NCBI GenBank assembly: GCA_002491905.1
Contig: DKWV01000025.1
Span: 62,001 to 126,000 of the forward strand
Direction of reading: 5' to 3'
Length of the DNA stretch: 64,000 bases
Origin: Lachnospiraceae bacterium UBA7143
GTDB taxonomy: Bacteria > Bacillota > Clostridia > Lachnospirales > Lachnospiraceae
Position numbers and translations under genes: made by a program
Notes under the pieces: generated by a model
Told to the model about the DNA's origin: nothing
Databases searched by the model: none
Seen by the model: only the letters and a program-made list of their open reading frames with translations
Shown here: piece after piece, positions 8,453 through 15,860 of the stretch
Position numbering within the stretch: position 1 is the stretch's first letter
How the letters are laid out: every line of letters begins with the position of its first letter

Positions 8453-8460
8453 TGCGCCTC
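8435..8460. terminator. Hairpin within overlapping 3' ends of convergent lacI-type and araC-type genes
   Basis: A perfect 11-bp stem, GAGGCGCATCA (8435-8445) with TGATGCGCCTC (8450-8460), closes on TGTG. Both stop codons lie inside it (TGA 8450-8452 forward, 8443-8445 reverse). There is no good U-tract on either side, so it may mark RNA 3' ends or protect them rather than being a classic terminator. Confidence 0.55.
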
Positions 8461-9354
8461 TCTGTATGCCTGAGGTGTGGTGCCGTATTCTTTTTTAAAC
8501 AGATGAATGAAGTGGTTTGTGTTTTCGTAGCCTGCTGCCAGTGCGATTTCATGAACCTTTTTCTGTGTGGAGAGAAGCAGGTTTTCCGCGGCTTCCAGTC
8601 TCTTTTTGTTCAGGTATTTGATGGGCGGCATCCCGAAGGCGGTGGAAAACTCATGACAGATTCGGTATTTGCTCATGTGACAGTGGTTTTCCAGATCCTC
8701 CAGCTTCAGAGGCCGGTCAAGATGGTTGTCAATATAATGTTTCAGCTCCCGCAGATAGGGGGCATATTTTTTCTGTCCCTCTTCCGGGGATTCCGTGACG
8801 GCCGTTCCTGCGAAAAGCTCCGTCAGAACGGCGGTTATGAGACCGGCGTCCCGCAGCTTGGCGGCCAGATTCGCATCGGTTTCGCTGACGAGAAGCTGTT
8901 TCAGGTTCCTCAGTATGGAAGAATGCCTGTCAATCTGTGAAAGCAGAAAGCCGTCAAAGGAAATTAGAGATTCGTAAACGGGAAAAAGCCCGCCCCCTAA
9001 CGAAAATATGATAAAACGCCACGGGAGCAGAGAGGAGAGCAGAGAAAAGGAAAGTCTGCTGCGGTCCAGATAGAGAAGAGTCCCGGTTTTCAGCGGGTGG
9101 CGCTGCCCGTCTACAACAAGCGTCCCCTCACCCTCCTGTGTGTAGAGGAGCATGCGGCAGTTAAGAGGCGCGTAGGAGAGGGTGAGGGGTTCGCTTATCT
9201 TTACACTGCCGCCGCAGAGAACCGAGGGAATTCGGTCAGCGCAGTCTTTCTGCTGTTCATAAAAGACGCCCGCGAAATAGGAGACGGGTATGCTTTCCAA
9301 CGAGGCATCTGCCTTGACGGTGAGCGCGTTTTCGTACTGATCCCGGAATGTCAT
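8443..9354 (-). CDS. AraC-family transcriptional regulator
   Basis: This is a 303-residue protein with an N-terminal cupin-like sensing region (EGTLVVDGQRHPLKTGTLLY) and a C-terminal double helix-turn-helix of the AraC/XylS type (HIDNHLDRPLKLEDL region through NHFIHLFKKEYGTTPQAYRE). The start at 9354 (MTFRDQYENAL) is chosen because GGAAAGGA lies seven bases upstream; a start 12 codons earlier at 9390 has no clear ribosome site. It is transcribed away from the binding-protein gene, so the shared 300-bp upstream region is a natural place for AraC sites. Its position between the LacI regulator and the transporter suggests it activates the mannoside uptake genes. That role is inferred. Confidence 0.82.
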   Translation of the reverse strand: MTFRDQYENALTVKADASLESIPVSYFAGVFYEQQKDCADRIPSVLCGGSVKISEPLTLSYAPLNCRMLLYTQEGEGTLVVDGQRHPLKTGTLLYLDRSRLSFSLLSSLLPWRFIIFSLGGGLFPVYESLISFDGFLLSQIDRHSSILRNLKQLLVSETDANLAAKLRDAGLITAVLTELFAGTAVTESPEEGQKKYAPYLRELKHYIDNHLDRPLKLEDLENHCHMSKYRICHEFSTAFGMPPIKYLNKKRLEAAENLLLSTQKKVHEIALAAGYENTNHFIHLFKKEYGTTPQAYREAHHT

Positions 9355-9592
9355 GAAAGAATCCTTTCCGATACATATGAATTTATTCATGTGTGTCTGG
9401 CTTGGCTATCCGTAAGCCTTTAAACAGTCTATAATTAGGTAAATATAATTAATATTAATTGCCATATTTAAGTCTATACTGACTAAAAGTAAAATATCTA
9501 TTGTTAAAATAACTAAAAATGAATGTGACAAATTGTGAAAATAGAAGAAAAGTACAAAAGAAGCAAGAATATTATATATATTGCAATAATGG

Positions 9593-9665
9593 TTGATGAT
9601 TAATAATTTAGCACGTGTATACTTAATTTAAAGTTAAATAATTAACTAACGGCTCCGGGAGAGCC
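9593..9665 (+). promoter_or_regulatory. Control region of the sugar-binding-protein operon
   Basis: A possible promoter combines TTGATG (9593-9598) with TATACT (9618-9623); the 19-bp spacing is long. A palindrome AGTTAA-N4-TTAACT follows (9632-9647), in the position of a downstream operator. A small GC-rich hairpin GGCTC-N5-GAGCC (9651-9665) sits just before the ribosome site AAAGGAGG. The rest of 9355-9592 is AT-rich with no clear gene. Confidence 0.45.
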
Positions 9666-9691
9666 AAACAAAAAAGGAGGATAATAATATT

Positions 9692-11140
9692 ATGAAACTG
9701 AGAAAAGTGTTAGCGCTTACTTTAGCGGCTGCTATGACTTTATCGCTGACAGCCTGCGGCGGTTCCGACGAGGGCGCGGCAGAAGCTCCGGCGGCGGATG
9801 ATACGGCGGCAGAGGAGACGGAAACTCCAGCGGCGGATGACGGCGCGGAGGCAGAGGCTCCGGCAACAGCGCCGGCGGGCCTTACCTACGCATCCATCAA
9901 TCTTGGCGAGGACTACAAGGATCTGACAACCACAATCAAATTCATCCATCACAAGACCGACCGTGAAGAGGATGGCACGATGGCTGACCTGATCGCTAAG
10001 TTTAACGAAGTATATCCGAATATCACGGTGGAGACCGAGGGCGTTACCGATTATCAGGAAGATTCCCTTCTCCGTCTCTCAGCAGGTGACTGGGGTGATG
10101 TAATGTTTATCCCCGCGGTGGATGCGGCTGAGCTTCCCACTTACTTTGTTCCTTATGGTACAGTGGATGAGATGAGCCAGTTCGTGAATTTTGCAGACCA
10201 GTGGAAAGATGCAGCGGGTAACTGCTACGGTATCGGTTACATGGGTAACGCACAGGGTATTCTTTATAATAAGAAGGTGTTCGCTGACGCAGGCGTTACA
10301 GAGCTGCCCAAGACTCCCGACGAGTTTATCGCGGCACTGCAGGCGGTCAAGGACAATACCGACGCGATCCCGCTTTACACAAACTATGCGGCGGGCTGGA
10401 CTATGGGCGGTCAGTGGGACGCTTATCTTGGCGCGATCACCACAGGCGACGAGACATGGTTAAACCAGAAATTCGTGCATACGGCCGAGCCTTTCAAGGA
10501 TAACGGCGATGGCACAGGCGCATATGCTCTGTACAAGATCCTTTACGATGCAACAGAGAAGGGGCTGATCGAGGACGATTACACCACGACAGACTGGGAG
10601 GGTTGTAAGCCCATGATCAACAACGGCGAGATCGGCACTATGGTGCTCGGCTCCTGGGCGATCGCACAGATGAAGGCGGCTGGTGACAATCCGGATGATA
10701 TCGGCTACATGCCTTTCCCGATCACGGTAAACGGCCAGCAGTATGCAACAGCAGGTCCTGACTACTGCTACGGCATCAATGTGAATGCTTCCGACGACAA
10801 CAAGGCGGCGGCTATGGTATTCGTAAAGTGGATGGTAGAGGAGTCCGGCTGGTGCGATCTGGAAGGCGGTTATCCGATTTCCAAGACTGCTCCTACTTCC
10901 TTCGTGTTTGAGGGTGTAAATATTGTGAATAACGTGACAGCCCTGCCCGGTGAGGAAGACTACATGAACGAGATGAATGCTGAGTCTGAACTTTCCTTCA
11001 ATGCAGGCGGTGATGCTAAGGTGCAGAGAATCGTTGAGGCAGCAGCTACAGGTGCAGAGACCTATGACGATATTATGTCTGACTGGACGCAGGCGTGGAA
11101 CGCAGCGCAGGAGACATGCGGAGTCGAGGTTCTGTATTAA
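9692..11140 (+). CDS. ABC sugar-transporter substrate-binding lipoprotein
   Basis: This 482-residue protein has a classic lipoprotein signal: basic start MKLRKV, a hydrophobic stretch and the lipobox SLTAC (Cys at about residue 22). A low-complexity acidic Ala/Glu/Asp linker follows, then a family 1 extracellular solute-binding domain (LRLSAGDWGDVMF, LGSWAIAQMK, NGEIGTMVLG). It is anchored outside the membrane and hands sugar to the two permeases encoded next. Neighbouring epimerase and GH130 genes point to beta-1,4-manno-oligosaccharides or related beta-linked disaccharides as ligands, which is inferred. The ribosome site is AAAAAAGGAGG. No ATPase gene is present, so a shared MsmK/UgpC-type ATPase elsewhere is expected. 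Confidence 0.9.
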   Translation: MKLRKVLALTLAAAMTLSLTACGGSDEGAAEAPAADDTAAEETETPAADDGAEAEAPATAPAGLTYASINLGEDYKDLTTTIKFIHHKTDREEDGTMADLIAKFNEVYPNITVETEGVTDYQEDSLLRLSAGDWGDVMFIPAVDAAELPTYFVPYGTVDEMSQFVNFADQWKDAAGNCYGIGYMGNAQGILYNKKVFADAGVTELPKTPDEFIAALQAVKDNTDAIPLYTNYAAGWTMGGQWDAYLGAITTGDETWLNQKFVHTAEPFKDNGDGTGAYALYKILYDATEKGLIEDDYTTTDWEGCKPMINNGEIGTMVLGSWAIAQMKAAGDNPDDIGYMPFPITVNGQQYATAGPDYCYGINVNASDDNKAAAMVFVKWMVEESGWCDLEGGYPISKTAPTSFVFEGVNIVNNVTALPGEEDYMNEMNAESELSFNAGGDAKVQRIVEAAATGAETYDDIMSDWTQAWNAAQETCGVEVLY

Positions 11141-11200
11141 GAATGGGTGTTCCCCAAAGAAACGTTTTGTTAAATTGTTATAAGGTATGAATGGTTAATT

Positions 11201-11236
11201 GGGGCTGGCACAGGACAAATCAAAAGTGGCAGCCCC
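11201..11236 (+). promoter_or_regulatory. mRNA hairpin between binding-protein and permease genes
   Basis: GGGGCTG-G-CAC (11201-11211) pairs with GTG-G-CAGCCCC (11226-11236), ten pairs with one G-G mismatch. It has no U-tract. Such hairpins after binding-protein genes are commonly linked to 3'-end stabilisation, giving more binding protein than permease. That role is inferred here. Confidence 0.5.
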
Positions 11237-11257
11237 TGACTGTCAGGAGGGTAGCAT

Positions 11258-12259
11258 ATGGCGGCACAGGCAAATACAGCGGGGGCAAAAAAAGGGTTCC
11301 TGCAGTGGGCAAGGAGCAGAAGAGGACAGCAGATTATTATTATAGTAGCCTTTATGATTGTTCCTTTAGCTCTGTTATTTACATTTACATATCTTCCGTT
11401 TGGGGAGATGGTTGGATACAGTTTTTATAAGATGAAATATGTGGGGAAGAGAAGTTTTGTAGGCTGGAAGAATTACGCAAGCGTATTCAGCAGAAAGGAC
11501 TGCTTCGGGGCACTTAAGCTGAGCCTTTACTATATGGGCGGTTCCATTGTACAGCTTGCACTGGCTCTGTATCTGGCCACGATTTTAAGTTTTAAGGTTA
11601 AGGGCGGCAATATCTTTAAGGGCTTTATGTTCTTCCCTTATCTGATCAATGGTATTGCCATCGGTTTCATTTTCAAGTTCTTTTACACCAGAGGATTCGT
11701 GTTTGACACGGTGCTTCAGTGGTGCGGTTTCCAGTTAGACAATCTTCCTTACTGGTTGAGAGACCAGAGGATTAACAATATATCTCTTGTGGGTACGTCC
11801 GTATGGCGGTACTTCGGGCAGAACATGGTGCTTTTCATCGGCGCGATCATGTCCGTGGACTCCGAGCTGTACGAGGCGGCGATGCTGGACGGTGCCAACC
11901 GTTTTGAGCAGTTCAGGTACATTATCCTGCCGAGCATCAAGACGATCGTAACGCTGAATGTGATTCTGTCGATCACAGGATCCTTAAGCGCCTTCGAGCC
12001 GCCTTACGTTATCACCAGCGGCGCGAATGGAACGGGTACTTACTTCGTGGTTATGAACGAGATTGCCCATACCCAGCAGAAGGTAGGCCTGGCCTCGGCT
12101 ATGGCGGTGGTCCTTCTCTTAATTATCTTCGCGGCGACGATCCTGCAGAAGCTGTTCTTTAAATATGTATTCAGGAACGCGGAGGACGAGGATTTCGGCG
12201 CATCGAAGAGGCGCGACAAACAGCTGGCGAAATATGCGGCTAGAAAGGCGGGCAGATAG
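11258..12259 (+). CDS. ABC sugar-transporter permease (MalF/UgpA type)
   Basis: A 333-residue inner-membrane permease with about six helices. The conserved permease loop that contacts the ATPase is EAAMLDGANRFEQFRYIILPSI, which fits the binding-protein-dependent transport EAA motif. The first helix follows a basic N-terminus. It stops one base before the second permease begins, so the two are translated as a unit. It would form a heterodimeric channel with the next gene product for the sugar delivered by the upstream lipoprotein. The start at ATG 11258 has AGGAGGG upstream. Sugar specificity comes only from the context. Confidence 0.9.
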   Translation: MAAQANTAGAKKGFLQWARSRRGQQIIIIVAFMIVPLALLFTFTYLPFGEMVGYSFYKMKYVGKRSFVGWKNYASVFSRKDCFGALKLSLYYMGGSIVQLALALYLATILSFKVKGGNIFKGFMFFPYLINGIAIGFIFKFFYTRGFVFDTVLQWCGFQLDNLPYWLRDQRINNISLVGTSVWRYFGQNMVLFIGAIMSVDSELYEAAMLDGANRFEQFRYIILPSIKTIVTLNVILSITGSLSAFEPPYVITSGANGTGTYFVVMNEIAHTQQKVGLASAMAVVLLLIIFAATILQKLFFKYVFRNAEDEDFGASKRRDKQLAKYAARKAGR

Positions 12260-13108
12260 ATGACGGCATTACAGAAAATCGGACATTATTTAGTGGTCAT
12301 TTTGAAATATTTTTCTTTGGTGTTTTTTTCCTTCGTGGCGGTGCTGCCCGTTGTGTCCTGTGTGATCACGGCGTTTAAGTCGGATGCGGAGTACCAGAAT
12401 ACGAATGTGATGACGCCGCCGGAGAGCTGGCTTAATTTCCAGAATTTTTTGGATGCATTTGACAGGGCGAACATGGGGAAAGCGTTTATCAATTCTACGA
12501 TCATCCTGATTACCGTGCTTGTAGTTTCCGTGCTGGTGGGTACGTCGCTTGCCTATGTGCTCAACCGTTTTAAGTTTCCGGGCAACGGCCTGATCAGAAA
12601 TCTGTTCCTGTTTGCGACCCTGCTTCCCGGCGTTGCCATGCAGGTTGCGGTTTACGGGATTATGAATGCCCTGAACTTTATCAACTCCCTGCCGGGTTAC
12701 ATCATCATGATGTGTGGTACGGACGTAATCGCGATCTACATTTATATCCAGTTTTTTGAGAATATCAGCGTATCGCTGGATGAATCGGCCATTATCGACG
12801 GGGCGTCCTATTTCACGATCTATCATAAGATCCTTCTGCCGCTGTTAAAGCCGGCCATCGTGACGGCCTGTATCTTAAAGGGCGTGGGTACTTACAATGA
12901 GTATTACTGTGCAAACCTGTATCTGCAGAATAAGAAAATCCTTCCTACGGTGGCGACCAGCCTTTATACCTTCGTGGGACCTCTGGGCAGCAAATACAAT
13001 CTGATCTGTGCGGGCGTTATCATTTCCCTTCTGCCGGCGCTGATCGTGTTCATCCTGTTCCAGAAGCAGATTTACAGCGGTATGACTGCCGGTTCTGTCA
13101 AAGGTTAA
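12260..13108 (+). CDS. ABC sugar-transporter permease (MalG/UgpE type)
   Basis: The 282-residue partner permease has six predicted helices and an EAA-type loop (ESAIIDGASYFTIYHKILLPLL) that docks on the transport ATPase. Its ATG directly follows the stop of the first permease, indicating translational coupling. Together with the upstream lipoprotein it completes a carbohydrate importer lacking only an ATPase. The stop codon forms part of the outer stem of the folded element at 13108-13191. Confidence 0.9.
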   Translation: MTALQKIGHYLVVILKYFSLVFFSFVAVLPVVSCVITAFKSDAEYQNTNVMTPPESWLNFQNFLDAFDRANMGKAFINSTIILITVLVVSVLVGTSLAYVLNRFKFPGNGLIRNLFLFATLLPGVAMQVAVYGIMNALNFINSLPGYIIMMCGTDVIAIYIYIQFFENISVSLDESAIIDGASYFTIYHKILLPLLKPAIVTACILKGVGTYNEYYCANLYLQNKKILPTVATSLYTFVGPLGSKYNLICAGVIISLLPALIVFILFQKQIYSGMTAGSVKG

Positions 13109-13191
13109 CGCGAGAAGAACTTTTAATCACTCGAAGCAGAGGCTGCATCGCAAAGTCAGCAGGGCTGACTTGGAAGTTCTAAGTCTCGCGT
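13108..13191 (+). ncRNA. Highly folded intergenic element with three-way-junction potential
   Basis: The outer stem joins ACGCGAGA and AGAACTT (13108-13122) to AAGTTCT and TCTCGCGT (13174-13191), 15 pairs interrupted by a three-base AAG bulge. Inside are two hairpins with the same AGG triloop: CGA-a-GCAG/CTGC-a-TCG (13132-13150) and AAGTCAGC/GCTGACTT (13153-13171). The stop codon of the upstream permease gene overlaps the outer stem. It is not a tRNA, because no T- or anticodon-arm consensus is present. It may be a 3'-UTR structure, an RNA element or the remnant of a palindromic mobile element. The structure is seen; the function is unknown. Confidence 0.5.
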
Positions 13192-13192
13192 A

Positions 13193-13220
13193 AGAGAATG
13201 CCTGAAATATGGCATTCTCT
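13193..13220 (+). repeat. Intergenic hairpin repeat, copy 1
   Basis: AGAGAATGCC (13193-13202) and GGCATTCTCT (13211-13220) form a 10-bp stem with loop TGAAATAT, followed by GCATG. A close copy occurs at 46993-47020 with the same stem core, a similar TGAAA loop and the same GCATG tail. There is no U-tract, so it is not an ordinary terminator. Confidence 0.6.
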
Positions 13221-13291
13221 GCATGGAAATGGTCAAAATAGACAAAAAATAAGCGTTAATTAAGTCAAGATGCTGTTTTTATAAAAGGATG

Positions 13292-13334
13292 TTGACATTA
13301 AGGGAATTTACTTTATAATTTAATTAACAGTTAA
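13292..13334 (+). promoter_or_regulatory. Promoter and palindrome of the epimerase-GH130 operon
   Basis: TTGACA (13292-13297), 16-bp spacer, TATAAT (13314-13319). The run TTTACTTTATAATTTAA is almost the same as that at the LacI-gene promoter. It is followed by the AT-rich palindrome TTAAC-A-GTTAA. This supports co-regulation of the two promoters. Confidence 0.65.
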
Positions 13335-13441
13335 GTTATTTCGCTCGTTTTAAGCTAAATATTAAGCTGGAAACGAGCGAAATCGTATATGCGGGTATAT
13401 ACGGAGAAATGGAATCAGACTTAAGGAGGGGGTAAAGAACC

Positions 13442-14611
13442 ATGATGGTGGAGGAGATCAGGAGCCATTTGACCCGGCGCATCATTCCGTTCTGGAAGGG
13501 GCTTCGGGATGATGTGAACGGCGGTTATGTGGGCTACATGGATTATGACCTGAAGCGGGATGAAAAAGCGGTGAAGGGCTGCATCTTAAACAGCCGGATT
13601 ACCTGGTTTTTCGCGAATGCCTACATGACGTTACGGGACGAGTCGCTGCTTAAGGAGGCGCGGCACGGTTACGAGTTTATGCAGAAATACTGTGTGGATC
13701 AGGAGAAAGGCGGTGTGTACTGGTCGGTAAACTATGACGGGACGCCGGAGGACACCACCAAGCACACGTACAATCAGGCGTTTTCCATTTACGCGCTCTC
13801 TTCTTATTACGACGCGTCGAAGGATGAGGGCGCACTTAAGACGGCTATGGAGCTGTTCCATATCATCGAGGAGCGGTGCATGGACGAGATCGGCTACAAG
13901 GAAGCGTTTGACAGGGAGTTTCACGAAATCGAGAACGACAAGCTCTCCGAGAATGGCGTGATTGCGGACAAGACCATGAATACCCTGCTCCACGTGTTCG
14001 AGGCTTACACGGAGCTTTACCGTGTCAGCGGGGATGAGGCGGTGAAGGAAAGGCTTAAGTGGATTCTGGATACCATTGCGGAGAAAATCTACAATCCGGA
14101 GCTCCACAGACAGGAGGTCTTTTTCGACCGTGAGATGAACTCGATTCTGGATCTGCATTCCTACGGGCATGATATCGAGACGGCATGGCTGATCCGCAGG
14201 GGAACGGATGTGCTGGGAGATCAGGCATATACGGATAAAATGCTGCCAATCATACTTGACTTAACCGGTCAAGTGTATCGGACGGCCTTTGACGGCAGAT
14301 CCCTTGCCAACGAGTGTGAGAAAGGTGTGGTGGATGAAAACCGCATCTGGTGGGTACAGGCCGAGGCGCTGGTAGGATTTTTGAATGGTTATCAGCTTGC
14401 GCCGGATCACACGGAATATCTGGAGGCGGCGAGAGCCGAGTGGGAATTTATCAAGGCCCATGTGATTGACAAACGCCCCGGCTCCGAGTGGTTCTGGGAT
14501 GTGAATAAGGAAGGGGAGTCTGTGAGCGGGAAACCGATTGTGGAGCCTTGGAAGTGTCCGTACCATAACGGGAGGATGTGTCTCGAGGTTATAAAGAGGA
14601 ATGTAAATTAA
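13442..14611 (+). CDS. Cellobiose 2-epimerase (AGE superfamily)
   Basis: This 389-residue cytosolic (alpha/alpha)6-barrel enzyme interconverts the glucose and mannose reducing ends of beta-1,4-linked disaccharides (EC 5.1.3.11), for example mannobiose to mannosyl-glucose. Family marks are VNGGYVGYMDYDL near the start, LNSRITWFFANAY, HTYNQAFSIYALSSYY, the His of LHSYGHDIETAWL and the late RIWWVQAEALVGF. Length fits the family (about 390). The next two genes encode GH130 phosphorylases, the known partners of this enzyme in the mannobiose pathway of Ruminococcus and Roseburia, which supports cellobiose 2-epimerase over N-acylglucosamine 2-epimerase. AAGGAGGGGG precedes ATG 13442. Transcription starts from its own promoter at 13292. 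Confidence 0.88.
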   Translation: MMVEEIRSHLTRRIIPFWKGLRDDVNGGYVGYMDYDLKRDEKAVKGCILNSRITWFFANAYMTLRDESLLKEARHGYEFMQKYCVDQEKGGVYWSVNYDGTPEDTTKHTYNQAFSIYALSSYYDASKDEGALKTAMELFHIIEERCMDEIGYKEAFDREFHEIENDKLSENGVIADKTMNTLLHVFEAYTELYRVSGDEAVKERLKWILDTIAEKIYNPELHRQEVFFDREMNSILDLHSYGHDIETAWLIRRGTDVLGDQAYTDKMLPIILDLTGQVYRTAFDGRSLANECEKGVVDENRIWWVQAEALVGFLNGYQLAPDHTEYLEAARAEWEFIKAHVIDKRPGSEWFWDVNKEGESVSGKPIVEPWKCPYHNGRMCLEVIKRNVN

Positions 14612-14672
14612 CAGGGGCTCTTTTAAAGAAAGGTAACGTAACAATATAAACTGTTTGGGAATGGAGGGCGAC

Positions 14673-15845
14673 ATGCTGCATCAGAAGTATTACTCAGAGC
14701 TGGAAAAGTATAATAAACTGATTGAGAGAAAGAATATTAAGTCAGACGACTACAACGGGATCTATGACAGGTACCAGTACCCGGTTTTGACGAGGGAGCA
14801 TATCCCGCTGCACTGGCGGTATGACTTGAACCCGGAGACGAATCCCTATTTTATGGAGCGTCTGGGCGTCAATGCGGTGATGAACTCGGGAGCGATCGAG
14901 TTAAACGGCAAATATTATCTGGTGGCCAGGATCGAGGGAAATGACAGGAAATCCTTCTTCGGGGTGGCGGAGAGCGACAATGGGATCGACGGTTTTAAGT
15001 TCTGGGATTACCCGATCCTTCTGCCGGACACCTGCCCGGAGGAGACGAATGTTTACGATATGCGGCTGACGAAGCATGAGGACGGCTATATCTACGGCGT
15101 GTTCTGCTCTGAGAGCAAGGATACCACGGTGAATGACCTGTCTGCGGCTGTGGCGGCGGCAGGTATTGTGAGGACGAAGGATTTAAAGAACTGGGAGAGA
15201 CTGCCCAATCTGGTGACGAAGCGTTCTCCCCAGCAGAGAAACGTGGTGCTGCACCCGGAGTTTGTGGATGGTAAATATGCGTTTTATACAAGACCTATGG
15301 ATGATTTCATTGAGACCGGGTCAGGCGGCGGCATCGGCTTTGGCCTGTGCGATGATATCACCCACGCGGTGATTGACGAGGAGAAAATGACCTCCATCCG
15401 CAGATACCACACCATCACCGAGGCGAAGAACGGCGCGGGCGCGCCGCCGATCAAGACGAAGGACGGCTGGCTCCACATTGCCCACGGTGTGCGCAACACG
15501 GCGGCAGGACTGCGCTATGTGCTCTATGCCTTCGCCACGGATTTGAAAGATCCCTCAAAAGTGATTGCGGAGCCCTCAGGGATGTTACTCGGCCCGAGGA
15601 ACTGGGAGCGTGTGGGTGACGTGTCCAACGTGGTGTTCACCAACGGCGCGATCGCGAAGGATAATGGTGAGGTATATATCTACTACGCGGCCAGCGACAC
15701 CAGAATGCACGTGGCGACGACGACCATTGACAGGCTGACGGATTATGTGTTCAACACGCCCCGCGATCCTTACCGTTCTGTGGAGTGTGTGGCGCTAAGA
15801 TGCGAGTTTATCAAGAAAAATCTGGAATTTTTATCTAAACAGTAA
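14673..15845 (+). CDS. GH130_1-type 4-O-beta-D-mannosyl-D-glucose phosphorylase
   Basis: A 390-residue five-bladed beta-propeller enzyme predicted to split mannosyl-beta-1,4-glucose with phosphate into mannose-1-phosphate and glucose (EC 2.4.1.281). GH130 marks include NVYDMRLTK with the catalytic Asp, the phosphate-site region AKNGAGAPPIKT and HGVRNT. Its long N-terminal segment (KYNKLIERKN...HWRYDLNPETNPYFMERLG) is typical of subfamily 1, whereas the next gene is the shorter subfamily 2 type. ATG 14673 is preferred because GGAGGG lies five bases upstream; in-frame starts at 14655 and 14661 lack a ribosome site. It follows the epimerase that would make its substrate. Confidence 0.87.
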   Translation: MLHQKYYSELEKYNKLIERKNIKSDDYNGIYDRYQYPVLTREHIPLHWRYDLNPETNPYFMERLGVNAVMNSGAIELNGKYYLVARIEGNDRKSFFGVAESDNGIDGFKFWDYPILLPDTCPEETNVYDMRLTKHEDGYIYGVFCSESKDTTVNDLSAAVAAAGIVRTKDLKNWERLPNLVTKRSPQQRNVVLHPEFVDGKYAFYTRPMDDFIETGSGGGIGFGLCDDITHAVIDEEKMTSIRRYHTITEAKNGAGAPPIKTKDGWLHIAHGVRNTAAGLRYVLYAFATDLKDPSKVIAEPSGMLLGPRNWERVGDVSNVVFTNGAIAKDNGEVYIYYAASDTRMHVATTTIDRLTDYVFNTPRDPYRSVECVALRCEFIKKNLEFLSKQ

Positions 15846-15860
15846 ATGGAGGAAAAGAAA

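Noticed and set aside
13108..13191. tRNA-like or tmRNA-like reading of the folded element
   Set aside because: There is no T-loop TTC consensus and no anticodon-arm geometry; the two inner hairpins have three-base loops.
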